Origin: Clostridia bacterium
GTDB lineage: Bacteria; Bacillota; Clostridia; Christensenellales; Borkfalkiaceae
Direction of reading: 5' to 3'
DNA: 64,000 nucleotides
Assembly: GCA_017456055.1 (NCBI GenBank)
Contig: JAFTKC010000006.1
Coordinates: 124,001-188,000, forward strand
Positions 8,518 to 16,818 of this stretch are shown here, in pieces. The translations under genes were made by a program, and so were the position numbers. The notes beneath the pieces are model-generated. The model was not told where the DNA came from, did no database searches, and was given only the letters and a program-made list of their open reading frames with translations. Within the stretch, counting starts at the first letter, position 1; the number at the start of each line of letters is the position of its first letter.

Positions 8518-9048
8518 TTATTTAAAGTTTTTGGTTGAATCGATTATTAGTTCTGTCAAGGCGGTTATTTGCTCTAAATCACACGGTCTAGAAAGATTGT
8601 CGTTAATATAAGCGCAAAGTTCATCCTTAACAAAATCTTTTTTATTTACGATTATAAGTATTTCACCTGCGACGTCGCTTTTTTTGTCATCTGAAATGTA
8701 ATCTTCGATAAGGGTTTCTATTAAGAGAATCTTAGAATCTTGCTTAATTGATTTTCCACTCGCTATTTTCTTAATCAAAGAATATACGGCTAGTGAACCC
8801 GAATAACTAATAAAAGCCGAAGTAATAGACTTTATGCTAAAACTTTCTAAACTCTTAAAGTATATTAGGGTGAAAACCAATTCAAACAAAACTGCGAAAA
8901 TAATTTCAAAATACGAGATGGTAATTCTACTTAATTTTTCCCCGCAATATTTTCTTAAAATTAACCTTAGTATACAAATTAAAATCATAGAAATTATTGC
9001 GTGAATCCCAAAATCCTTGTAAATACTTTCAAAAAAAGAATAATCCAT
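8518..9048 (-). CDS. Membrane protein of unknown function
   Basis: I do not recognise this 176-residue protein. It shows three hydrophobic helices (about residues 14-32, 44-64 and 72-92) and a soluble C-terminal half of about 80 residues predicted to face the cytoplasm, ending in a helix rich in Leu and Ile. AGAGGTG precedes the ATG. It lies upstream of a germinant receptor operon, from which a strong terminator separates it, and is divergent from sigK. That setting makes a sporulation-stage membrane role possible; this is guilt by location only. Confidence 0.6.
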   Translation of the reverse strand: MDYSFFESIYKDFGIHAIISMILICILRLILRKYCGEKLSRITISYFEIIFAVLFELVFTLIYFKSLESFSIKSITSAFISYSGSLAVYSLIKKIASGKSIKQDSKILLIETLIEDYISDDKKSDVAGEILIIVNKKDFVKDELCAYINDNLSRPCDLEQITALTELIIDSTKNFK

Positions 9049-9320
9049 AATTCACCTCTTTTTTATAAAAGGGGGAATATATAATTTCACCTTCTTTTTT
9101 GTATTTCACGGCTAAGCCTATCGAAAAAACGATAACGGTTTATATAATAATAGGTTTTAATTTTTTAGCCCCCCTTTTTTTGTTTTCCAAACGCTAGACG
9201 TATTATAAAAAACAAAATAAAAAAGTAAACTCCTTTATGACAAAAAATAGGATAGATTATTTAAATTTTTCCGTTATAAATAAAACTTCCTTTTCATAGG
9301 TTATAGAAAAAGGAGGGAAA

Positions 9321-10019
9321 ATGATGTTTTTTGAATTTTTATCATTTATTTTAGGGAAAATCGTATTTTTCACGGGGAGCGTTCTATCTAAAAATTCTTT
9401 TCTAAAGCCCCTTTCTCAAGAAGAAGAGGAAGAGTGTATCGATAGGCTAGAAAAAGGTGATATGGAAGCGAGAGAAAAACTAATAAACCACAATATGCGC
9501 CTAGTTGCACATATCGTAAAAAAGTATGCGGGAGCAGGCGAAACGGATGATTTGATTTCCATAGGAAGCATAGGGTTAATAAAAGCGATAAACACCTATA
9601 AAAAAGATAAGGGAACAAAACTTGCAACCTATACTGCAAGGTGTATAGAAAACGAAATATTGATGATGCTTCGCCATCAAAAAAAGTTTAGTAAAGACAT
9701 ATATTTATCAGACCCCGTAGGAAGCGACAACGAGGGCAACGAATTAACCCTTATGGATTTACTCTACGCAGAGGAAGACGCAGTATTTTTAGAGGTGGAT
9801 AAAAGTATTGAAAGAGAACGTCTAATTACATTTTTAAGAGAAAATTTAACTAAGAGAGAGTACGTAGTTATATGCCTAAGATTCGGGCTAAAAGACGAGC
9901 GAAACTACGCGCAACGAGAAGTGGCTAAACTTTTAAAAATATCTCGCTCCTACGTTTCGAGAATAGAAAAAAAAGCCGTAGAAAAATTAAAAATTGCCGT
10001 AAAAAAAGAACGTTTTTAA
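9321..10019 (+). CDS. sigK: RNA polymerase sigma factor SigK (pro-form)
   Basis: Late mother-cell sporulation sigma factor. Region 2 contains HNMRLVAHIVKKY and KGTKLATYTARCIENEILM, followed by KDIYLSDPVGSDNEGNELTL. These fit SigK better than SigE (for example the AHIVKK and the Asp-Pro-Val/Ile-Gly block). Region 4 ends with the helix-turn-helix text SRSYVSRIEKKAVEKL. The N-terminus is a hydrophobic stretch of about 25 residues before LKPLSQEEE, as in pro-SigK, which is cleaved by an intramembrane protease. The gene is intact, with no skin-like insertion. AAGGAGGG precedes the ATG. CATAGGTTA at 9295-9303 resembles a mother-cell -10 element but sits very near the start. Confidence 0.87.
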   Translation: MMFFEFLSFILGKIVFFTGSVLSKNSFLKPLSQEEEEECIDRLEKGDMEAREKLINHNMRLVAHIVKKYAGAGETDDLISIGSIGLIKAINTYKKDKGTKLATYTARCIENEILMMLRHQKKFSKDIYLSDPVGSDNEGNELTLMDLLYAEEDAVFLEVDKSIERERLITFLRENLTKREYVVICLRFGLKDERNYAQREVAKLLKISRSYVSRIEKKAVEKLKIAVKKERF

Positions 10020-10068
10020 TTGATTATACCTTTTAAATATGTTATTATAAATAAAAGGGGAAAAACAA

Positions 10069-10311
10069 ATGGAAAAAAAGATAGCCGTAGTTGCCGTAAT
10101 TGTCAGTAAAAGCGAAAGCGTAGCAAAAGTAAACCAAATATTTCACGATTTTAGCGACTACGTTTTAGGTAGGCTTGGAATTCCATACAAGGAAAAGGGC
10201 GTAAACGTAATTAGCATAGTTTTAGACGCGCCGAGTGAAATTTTAAATAGTCTATCAGGGAAACTTGGTATGGTAGACGGAGTGACGAGTAAGGTTATGA
10301 TAACCAAATGA
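10069..10311 (+). CDS. TM1266 family putative iron-only hydrogenase system regulator
   Basis: Small 80-residue cytoplasmic protein with the ferredoxin-like ACT/NikR C-terminal fold. The pattern VAVIVSKSESVAKVNQIFHDF, then LGRLGIPYKEKGVNVISIVLDAP, and a final GMVDGVTSKVMITK are characteristic of the TM1266 group, often next to [FeFe]-hydrogenase maturation genes. No hydrogenase or maturase lies in this window. Its stop overlaps the start of the next gene by 4 bases (ATGA), so the two are translationally coupled. Confidence 0.78.
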   Translation: MEKKIAVVAVIVSKSESVAKVNQIFHDFSDYVLGRLGIPYKEKGVNVISIVLDAPSEILNSLSGKLGMVDGVTSKVMITK

Positions 10312-11096
10312 TAGCGTATACTTTTATAAGTGGCGCTACGGGTGGAATAGGCAAAGCCTTTTCAAAAGAGTGCGTAAAAAAAGGATATAATCTTTTTTTG
10401 ACGGGAAGAAGTCAAGAAAAACTCGAACGCTTAAAATTAGAATTATTAAAAATAAATAACGTAGAAATAGATTATTTTGCTTGCGATATTGCTAGCCCTG
10501 ACGATAGAAGCAAAATGCTTGAATATATAGATAAAAAAGGCTATCTATTCGATAGAATAATCAACGTTGCGGGCGTAGATATTCAAAAGCCGTTTTTAGA
10601 GTATACTAGAGAAAAAATTCTATTTCAAACTAGAGTAAACGTAGAAGCGACTATAGACTTAACGTACGCTCTTTTAAATAAAAGGGCTCTAGGGCTTGAA
10701 GTTTTAACCATTTCGAGTATGTCTGGCGTTTCGCCTATGCCAAACTTTGCGCTTTATTCGGCAACTAAAAGTTTACTAACAAACTTATTCACGGCGCTTC
10801 ACTATGAACTTAAAAAAGATAAGATTAAGGTGACGGTAGTTTTGCCTGGTGGAGTGTACACGAGAGAAGATATTATAGAAGATATTAAAGGGCAAGGAAT
10901 TTGGGGTAAACTTTCGGCAAAAACTCCAGAATTCGTGGCGAGAAAGTCGCTGAAAGCATTAAGTAAAAACAAGGTAAAATATATTCCTGGGTTTTTTAAT
11001 AAATTACTTAATTTTTTAATGAAAATAGCGCCAAAAAAGTTAGTGCTTAATTTTATAGAGAAAAGATGGCGTAATAATAGAAAAGATGCCTTTTAA
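10308..11096 (+). CDS. Short-chain dehydrogenase/reductase (SDR)
   Basis: NAD(P)-dependent oxidoreductase with a Rossmann fold. The glycine motif GATGGIGKAF is near residue 10, NVAG replaces the usual NNAG, and the catalytic Ser and YxxxK appear as SSMSG and YSATK. The C-terminal region carries basic and hydrophobic segments after about residue 225 (FNKLLNFLMKIAPKKLVL), typical of SDRs that act on lipid or long-chain substrates and associate with membranes. The substrate is unknown. It is coupled to the TM1266-like gene upstream and followed 22 bases later by thyA. Confidence 0.82.
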   Translation: MIAYTFISGATGGIGKAFSKECVKKGYNLFLTGRSQEKLERLKLELLKINNVEIDYFACDIASPDDRSKMLEYIDKKGYLFDRIINVAGVDIQKPFLEYTREKILFQTRVNVEATIDLTYALLNKRALGLEVLTISSMSGVSPMPNFALYSATKSLLTNLFTALHYELKKDKIKVTVVLPGGVYTREDIIEDIKGQGIWGKLSAKTPEFVARKSLKALSKNKVKYIPGFFNKLLNFLMKIAPKKLVLNFIEKRWRNNRKDAF

Positions 11097-11118
11097 GGTA
11101 TACAAAAGGGGAAATAGT

Positions 11119-11949
11119 ATGAGTATTGCAGATGAAATCTTTATTAAAAATTGTAGAGATATTATAGACAACGGCGTGTGGGATACCGATTATCCAGTTA
11201 GACCAAAATGGCTTGACGGAACTCCCGCTCACACCGTTAAAAAGTTTTGTATCGTCAATAGGTACGATTTAAGAAAGGAGTTTCCTATCTTAACTTTAAG
11301 AAGAACTGCGTTTAAGTCTGCAATTGACGAAATTTTATGGATTTGGCAAAAGAAGTCGAATAATATTCACGAACTTAATAGTCACATTTGGGATAGTTGG
11401 GCAGATGAAACGGGTTCAATCGGTAAGGCGTACGGCTATCAGTTAGGTGTAAAGCACAAGTATAAAGAAGGGGAATTCGACCAAGTGGATAGAGTTTTGT
11501 TCGACTTAAAGAACAACCCGCACTCAAGAAGAATTATGACCAATATTTATACTTTTGCCGACCTTAACGAAATGCACCTTTATCCTTGCGCATACTCAAT
11601 GACCTTTAACGTTTCGGGAGATACTCTAAACGGTATACTAAATCAACGTAGCAACGACGTTGCCGTTGCAAATAACTGGAACGTTGTTCAGTATTCAATA
11701 CTTTTAATTATGATGGCGCAAGTTTCAGGATTGAAGGTTGGCGAATTAGTTCACGTTATTGCGGACGCACACCTTTACGATAGGCATATTCCGGTAGTTG
11801 AGAAAATGCTTAAAAATCCAACTTTCCCAGCACCAAAGTTAATCGTAAATAAGGACGTTAAGAATTTTTACGATTTTACGGTAGACGACTTTAAGTTAGA
11901 GGGCTACGAATATAATAAACTTGGCGATAAGTTTGAGGTTGCAGTTTAA
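11119..11949 (+). CDS. thyA: Thymidylate synthase ThyA
   Basis: Folate-dependent methylation of dUMP to dTMP. The catalytic Cys is C157 in the motif LYPCAYSMTF; the following residue is Ala where Escherichia coli ThyA has His, as in a group of Firmicutes ThyA proteins. QRSNDVAVANNWNVVQY corresponds to the phosphate- and dUMP-binding region, and HLYDRH to the conserved late block. The ATG at 11119 with AAAAGGGG upstream is preferred over the in-frame ATG at 11086, which overlaps the previous gene. The stop overlaps the folA start by one base, linking the two halves of the dTMP cycle. Confidence 0.94.
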   Translation: MSIADEIFIKNCRDIIDNGVWDTDYPVRPKWLDGTPAHTVKKFCIVNRYDLRKEFPILTLRRTAFKSAIDEILWIWQKKSNNIHELNSHIWDSWADETGSIGKAYGYQLGVKHKYKEGEFDQVDRVLFDLKNNPHSRRIMTNIYTFADLNEMHLYPCAYSMTFNVSGDTLNGILNQRSNDVAVANNWNVVQYSILLIMMAQVSGLKVGELVHVIADAHLYDRHIPVVEKMLKNPTFPAPKLIVNKDVKNFYDFTVDDFKLEGYEYNKLGDKFEVAV

Positions 11950-12446
11950 TGAAAGCCATCGTTGCCGTAGATAAAAATTGGGGAATAGGTAAAAACAACG
12001 ATTTACTATTCAGTATTCCCGCCGATATGAAGTTTTTTAGGCAAACTACGTTAAATAAAGTGGTGGTTATGGGGGCAAACACCTTGAAGTCTTTCCCCAA
12101 TGGCAATCCACTTAAAAATAGAGAGAACGTAGTGCTCTCAACAAAACTTAAAAGAGAAGACTGCGTATGCGTTGAAAGTTTAGAAAAACTCTTTGAGATA
12201 TTAAAAAACTATCAAACGGACGACGTTTTCGTTATAGGAGGAGCGAGTGTTTATAAAACTTTGCTCGATTATTGCGAAGAAATTTTAGTGACAAAAGTTG
12301 ATGCGGACGGAAAGGCAGACCTTTTCTTTCCAAATCTCGATAAACTCACTAATTGGAAACTTATAGATGAGAGTGAAAGTTTGATTGATAACGGATATTC
12401 AATTAAATTCACTAAATACAAAAACCAAAGCGTAAAATTATTTTAA
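11949..12446 (+). CDS. folA: Dihydrofolate reductase
   Basis: NADPH-dependent reduction of dihydrofolate, regenerating the cofactor oxidised by ThyA. At 165 residues it has the usual bacterial length. Recognisable blocks are AVDKNWGIGKNNDLLFSIP at the N-terminus, DMKFFRQTT with the active-site helix, VVMGANTLKSFP, and VIGGASVYKTLL binding the cofactor. It starts within the stop codon of thyA (TAATG), the common coupled thyA-folA arrangement. A short hairpin at 12449-12465 without a T-run follows. Confidence 0.94.
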   Translation: MKAIVAVDKNWGIGKNNDLLFSIPADMKFFRQTTLNKVVVMGANTLKSFPNGNPLKNRENVVLSTKLKREDCVCVESLEKLFEILKNYQTDDVFVIGGASVYKTLLDYCEEILVTKVDADGKADLFFPNLDKLTNWKLIDESESLIDNGYSIKFTKYKNQSVKLF

Positions 12447-12475
12447 TTGGAAAGCACGTTTCCAGGGTACAAAAA

Positions 12476-13861
12476 ATGTCTACGAAAATTATGCGAAAAG
12501 GAATGGATTTAACGGAAGGTCCGGTTTTTAAGAACCTTCTATTATATGCTGTTCCTTTTATTTTTACTAACATATTGCAACTCTTTTTTCACGCGGCGGA
12601 CGTTGCCGTAGTTGGTATCTTCGTTGGGGACGACGCAGTTGCCGCAGTAGGAGCAAATGGCGCACTAACAACTCTTTTCGTAAACTTATTCGTTGCGTTA
12701 TCTACGGGTGCAAATATCGTTTTATCCAAGTACGTGGGGGCAAAAAACGTAGATATGGCTAGAAAAACGGTGGGAACTTCTCTTCTTCTTGCGCTAATTT
12801 CAGGGTGTGTGTTATTGGCGATAGGTGTTCCATGCGCGGGGCTATTTTTAACCATTATGGATTGTGATCTAGAGATTGTGGAAGCGGCTAGAACCTACCT
12901 TAGAATTTACTTTTTAGGCGCGCCTATTATGATGATATATAACTTTTCTGCGTCTATTCTTCGCGCTACGGGGGACACTAAAAGACCACTTATTTTCTTA
13001 ACCATAGGTGGCGTGGTTAACGTTGTTCTTAACGTATTTTTCGTTGTCGTTTGCAATCTATCTGTTGCAGGCGTTGCCATTGCAACCGTTATCTCTAACT
13101 TTATTTCGGCTTTTCTGTGCGTATTAGTATTAGTTAGTGGAAAGGATGATTACGCAAAACTTCAATTTAAGTATTTTAGAATTTATAAGGACCAACTTAA
13201 AAGTATCTTAAAAATTGGTATTCCAACGGCTATACAAAGTTTGGCGTTTAGTTTATCTAACGTTTTAATTCAAAGCACGGTAAACGGATTCGGCAAGGTG
13301 GGAACTTCTGCCAATACGGCGGCGGCTCAAATTGACGGCATTATTTATACCGTAGGAAACGCAGTAAGTAATTCTTGTATGTCTTTCGTTGGACAAAACG
13401 TGGGCGCAAGAAAACCAGAACGAATTAAAAAAGGCATTAAGTCTGCAATTTTATTAACACTTATGTTGCAGTTTGCACTTGCCGTAATATTCCTTATTTT
13501 CGCCCCCGTACTGCTAGGCGTTTTCCTTGATAATCCCGAAGCTATTAGGATGGCAACGACAAGACTTGCAATACTTGGCTTGCCCTACTTCTTGTGTGGC
13601 TTTATGGAAATTTTCTCATACTCTATTAGAGCGATGGGTAAGCCCGTTATATCTATGATTGTTGGAATTCTAGGCTCGGTTGTGTTTAGAGTTGTTTGGA
13701 TGGAAGTCACCTTTGCAATTTGGCCTTTCTTCCACGTCATATTTATTTCTTATATGGCAAGTTGGATATTTACCGATACGATACTCTTGTTTATGATAAT
13801 TAAAACTTATAAAAAAGTTAAAAACATGATGGAAAATAATCAACTAGACTATAGTAAATAG
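12476..13861 (+). CDS. MATE family efflux transporter
   Basis: Cation-coupled multidrug/toxin exporter in the cytoplasmic membrane, 461 residues with about twelve helices in two six-helix halves. The N-terminal block GPVFKNLLLYAVPFIFTNIL, followed by AADVAVVGIFVG, and the second-half block ILKIGIPTAIQSLAFSLSNV are typical of the MATE/NorM-DinF group. The substrate cannot be deduced. It follows folA by about 30 bases and the next gene starts 10 bases after its stop, so it is probably part of the same transcription unit. Confidence 0.88.
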   Translation: MSTKIMRKGMDLTEGPVFKNLLLYAVPFIFTNILQLFFHAADVAVVGIFVGDDAVAAVGANGALTTLFVNLFVALSTGANIVLSKYVGAKNVDMARKTVGTSLLLALISGCVLLAIGVPCAGLFLTIMDCDLEIVEAARTYLRIYFLGAPIMMIYNFSASILRATGDTKRPLIFLTIGGVVNVVLNVFFVVVCNLSVAGVAIATVISNFISAFLCVLVLVSGKDDYAKLQFKYFRIYKDQLKSILKIGIPTAIQSLAFSLSNVLIQSTVNGFGKVGTSANTAAAQIDGIIYTVGNAVSNSCMSFVGQNVGARKPERIKKGIKSAILLTLMLQFALAVIFLIFAPVLLGVFLDNPEAIRMATTRLAILGLPYFLCGFMEIFSYSIRAMGKPVISMIVGILGSVVFRVVWMEVTFAIWPFFHVIFISYMASWIFTDTILLFMIIKTYKKVKNMMENNQLDYSK

Positions 13862-13871
13862 GAAAATATAG

Positions 13872-14888
13872 ATGATAAAAAGGAAATTCTTAAAAAGATT
13901 AGTTGTTATTCTTTTGAGCATAATTTTGGGTTTAGGCGTGATTTTAGGTGGTGCAATAGCCTACTTTCGTTTGCCTGTAAGTGCATACTACAAGGCAAGT
14001 GAAAAGGCGTTTATTATTCCCGACATAAAAAACGGGTACGTTCCACAAGGTATTCACTTCGACGAGGATAAGGAATTTTTTATCCTTTCGGGTTATTGGA
14101 ACGATCACTCGCCCTCGCCAATATATTTATTAGATAAAAAGGGCATAACCTTAAAGAAAGTGTTTTTAACCATATCTGGCGAGAAGTACGACGGGCACGG
14201 TGGTGGAGTTGCCGTTGCCAACGGATACCTTTATCTTGCAGGGGGAGAAAATGGTTGCATTTACGTTTTTTCTTATGAAGATTTGCTTTCTGTAGAGAGT
14301 GGAAATAGCATTGAAAGCGTTGGTAAAATAGACCTTTATCAATCTAAAAACGATTATTTGGGAGTTTCTTTTATAACGGTAAAAGGCGATAGGCTTATAA
14401 CTGGAGAATTTTATAGAGAAGGAAATTATCCCACCCTAGAAAGTCATAAAATTACAACGAAGTCAGGGGATTATAACCAAGCAATCGCTTTAGAGTATAA
14501 ACTTAACGTAGAATCGCCGTTCGGCGTAGAGCAAAAGCCGATAAAGGCATACTCCATGCCAAATCAAGTGCAAGGCTTGGCGATAAACGACGGAAAAATT
14601 TATCTTTCTACTTCGTGGGGCGTAAGTTTTTCCCGCCTTTACGAATATGATGAAGAGAATTTAGAATATCAAGGCGAGATAAATATTTTAGGAAAAACTT
14701 TGCCTTTATATTCTATGGATTCAAGCAGTTTAGTAAAAGAATATAAACTTCCGCCAATGAGCGAAGAGATTGTGTTTATAAACGATAAATTATACGTTTC
14801 TTGCGAATCGGCAAGTAGTAAATATTTATTTGGAAGATTAACGGGCGGAAAGTGGATATATAAAACCGATTTAACTAAAATAAAGTAA
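13872..14888 (+). CDS. Secreted or membrane-anchored beta-rich protein of unknown function
   Basis: 338 residues. The N-terminus has a basic start (MIKRKFLKR) and a hydrophobic helix of about 25 residues that could be a signal peptide or membrane anchor. The rest is rich in beta strands with repeating Gly/Tyr/Leu turns (for example GYLYLAGGENGCIYVFSYE and GLAINDGKIYLSTSWG), consistent with a beta-propeller. It has no catalytic motif I recognise. It is the last gene before a strong terminator, in the thyA-folA-MATE unit. Confidence 0.65.
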   Translation: MIKRKFLKRLVVILLSIILGLGVILGGAIAYFRLPVSAYYKASEKAFIIPDIKNGYVPQGIHFDEDKEFFILSGYWNDHSPSPIYLLDKKGITLKKVFLTISGEKYDGHGGGVAVANGYLYLAGGENGCIYVFSYEDLLSVESGNSIESVGKIDLYQSKNDYLGVSFITVKGDRLITGEFYREGNYPTLESHKITTKSGDYNQAIALEYKLNVESPFGVEQKPIKAYSMPNQVQGLAINDGKIYLSTSWGVSFSRLYEYDEENLEYQGEINILGKTLPLYSMDSSSLVKEYKLPPMSEEIVFINDKLYVSCESASSKYLFGRLTGGKWIYKTDLTKIK

Positions 14889-14911
14889 AAAAATTAAATA
14901 AAAATTGATTG

Positions 14912-14951
14912 CATCCTTACGCAACGATAGTTGCGTAAGGATGTTTTTTTA
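14912..14951 (+). terminator. Terminator before the phage-derived cassette
   Basis: A perfect 14-bp stem (14912-14925 with 14930-14943), a GATA loop and eight T residues. It isolates the cassette that follows from upstream transcription. Confidence 0.9.
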
Positions 14952-15029
14952 TTGTTTTTTTTCAAAAAAACGAAGAAAAAATTTTTTTAGGAAATTTTGT
15001 CATTAACTACTTTTTTATTTTTTTTGAGG

Positions 15030-15038
15030 TGCTATATT
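15030..15038 (+). promoter_or_regulatory. Possible extended -10 promoter of the capsid cassette
   Basis: TGCTATATT is an extended -10 element (TG, one base, TATATT) 30 bases before the terL ATG. No convincing -35 hexamer is present at 16-18 bases upstream; only T-rich sequence is found. I did not find a clear SigE, SigF, SigG or SigK match. Confidence 0.35.
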
Positions 15039-15068
15039 AACGGCGAAAAGGACTTTTGGTAAGCGTTT

Positions 15069-16502
15069 ATGGAAGATATTATCGTTAAAATTTTAAGTAT
15101 TGAAATAGAACTTGAAAAGAGAAAAAAACAAAATAAACTTTTAGAGTATAACGTGGGGGAAAGAGTTCATAAAAAACAAATAGAATTTCACAAAAACCCA
15201 AAGAAAAACAGGTGGGTGTTCGGTGGAAATAGAAGTGGAAAAACCGAGTGTGGCGCTGTAGAGTGTATTTATATGGCGCTTGGTATTCACCCGTATAGAG
15301 AAAATAGAAAAAAGGTTTTCGGGTGGGTGGTTTCGCTTTCTACCCAAGTACAACGTGACGTTGCGCAGAAAAAAATTCTCTATTATCTACCAAAAGATAG
15401 CATAGTGGATATAACTATGCTTTCGGGGAAAAAAGACAATCCCGAGTCGGGGGTAATAGACCAAATTTTCGTTAAAAACGCCTTTGGTGAGATTTCTATA
15501 ATAGGCTTTAAGTCGTGCGATCAAGGAAGAGAAAAATTTCAAGGAAGTTCTCTGGATTTCGTGTGGTTCGACGAAGAGCCACCAAAAGATATTTACGACG
15601 AGTGCAAGATGCGTGTTTTAGATAAAGACGGAGATATTTTCGGCACGATGACGCCACTTAAAGGGCTTACTTTTATATACGACGAAATTTATCTAAACTT
15701 AAACCAATCGAAAAACGTTTGGTACGAGTTTATGGAGTGGATGGATAATCCTTTTCTAGATAAAAAGGTGTTAGAAGAACTATCAACGAGTTTGTCTAGC
15801 GACCAACTAGAATCGAGAAGATACGGAAGATTTAAGCAAAACGAGGGGTTAGTTTATCCTGAGTTTGACGAGAATATTCACGTTATCGACCCCTTTCCAA
15901 TACCGAGCGAGTGGCAAGATATTCTATCTATTGACCCAGGACTTAACAATCCTTTGTCTTGCCATTGGTACGCCGTAGACTACGACAACGTAGTGTACGT
16001 CGTGGCAGAACATTTTGAAGCCAAAAAGGACGTTGCCTATCACGCTCAAAAAATAAAAGAAATTAGCGACACTCTTAATTGGAAAAAGAATAAGAACGGC
16101 TGTATAGAGGCTTTAATAGACCCTGCGGCAAATCAAAAGACGTTATCTTCTATAAAGAGCGTTAGCGAACTTTTTTACGAACACCAAATTGCAGTAAACC
16201 CATCGGTTAATAAGGATATGTTTTCAGGAATCTCAAGGGTTAGAGAATACCTAAAAGTAATTGACGGCAAAAGTAGAATTTACATTTTTAGAAACTGCGT
16301 TAACTTAATTAGAGAACTCAAAAGTTATTGGTGGGGAGAGGGCGATAGACCTAAAAAGACGGACGACCATGCGCTCGACGAACTTAGATATTATCTTATG
16401 AGAAAGCCGGAAAATACACCTAAAAAGCCTCAAAAAACGCTTATTCAAAAGGACAAGGAAAGATTGTTTAGGAAGATATTAAATGAAAGAAGACGACGTT
16501 AA
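15069..16502 (+). CDS. terL: Phage terminase large subunit
   Basis: Motor and nuclease that packages DNA into a procapsid through the portal. The N-terminal ATPase has Walker A GGNRSGKT at residues 52-59 and Walker B DFVWFDEEP at about 165-173. The C-terminal RNase H-like nuclease keeps three acidic positions: D289 in SIDPG, D351 in LIDPA and D437 in HALDELRY. At 477 residues it has a normal length, so both activities appear intact. The Shine-Dalgarno sequence is weak. It is the first gene of the cassette; the next gene overlaps its end by 20 bases. Confidence 0.92.
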   Translation: MEDIIVKILSIEIELEKRKKQNKLLEYNVGERVHKKQIEFHKNPKKNRWVFGGNRSGKTECGAVECIYMALGIHPYRENRKKVFGWVVSLSTQVQRDVAQKKILYYLPKDSIVDITMLSGKKDNPESGVIDQIFVKNAFGEISIIGFKSCDQGREKFQGSSLDFVWFDEEPPKDIYDECKMRVLDKDGDIFGTMTPLKGLTFIYDEIYLNLNQSKNVWYEFMEWMDNPFLDKKVLEELSTSLSSDQLESRRYGRFKQNEGLVYPEFDENIHVIDPFPIPSEWQDILSIDPGLNNPLSCHWYAVDYDNVVYVVAEHFEAKKDVAYHAQKIKEISDTLNWKKNKNGCIEALIDPAANQKTLSSIKSVSELFYEHQIAVNPSVNKDMFSGISRVREYLKVIDGKSRIYIFRNCVNLIRELKSYWWGEGDRPKKTDDHALDELRYYLMRKPENTPKKPQKTLIQKDKERLFRKILNERRRR

Positions 16503-16818
16503 AAAGGCTAAAAAAGCACTTATAAAAAGAGCGCTAGGATACGATGCTAAAGAAACCGTTGAAGAGTACGTCAAAGGAGAGGACGGAATAATATTAACCA
16601 AGAAAAAGGTGACTAAAAAGCCCGTTCCACCAGACGTTTCCGCCCTAAAGGTGCTACTTGAATTAGAGCCTGATAAGGCGATATCTAATATGAGTGAAGA
16701 AGAACTCGTTTTGGAAAGAGAAAGGCTTCTTAGAGAGTTAAGCCAAGCGCAAGAAAAGGAGGAAAAAATTTGCAAGAAGAAAAGCAAAAAGAACGAGAAA
16801 AGTTCTATGAAGAAGTAG
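16483..16818 (+). CDS. Small charged protein next to the terminase, unknown function
   Basis: 111 residues, very rich in Lys and Glu, predicted helical, with a highly basic C-terminal tail. The segment KKPVPPDVSALKVLLELEPD resembles the PPD-x-A-x-x-x-x-L stretch seen in some phage small-terminase-like or DNA-packaging helper proteins, so it may be the DNA-recognition partner of TerL; this is weak evidence and there is no clear helix-turn-helix. It overlaps terL by 20 bases and the portal gene by 49. Confidence 0.55.
   Translation: MKEDDVKKAKKALIKRALGYDAKETVEEYVKGEDGIILTKKKVTKKPVPPDVSALKVLLELEPDKAISNMSEEELVLERERLLRELSQAQEKEEKICKKKSKKNEKSSMKK

Noticed and set aside
9274-9303. Mother-cell (SigE/SigK) promoter before sigK
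   Set aside because: CATAGGTTA fits a -10 but the -35 is poor and the start site would fall in the ribosome binding site; kept only as a remark.
9049-9320. Skin-like or insertion remnant next to sigK
   Set aside because: No recombinase, repeat or partial sigK copy was visible; the sigK frame is complete.
12449-12465. Hairpin TGGAAA-GCACG-TTTCCA before the MATE gene
   Set aside because: Short stem without a T-run; too weak for a terminator and no riboswitch-like context.
14954-15068. Possible left attachment site of an integrated element
   Set aside because: I compared by eye with 22975-23037 and found no shared direct repeat; no tRNA gene or integrase is present.
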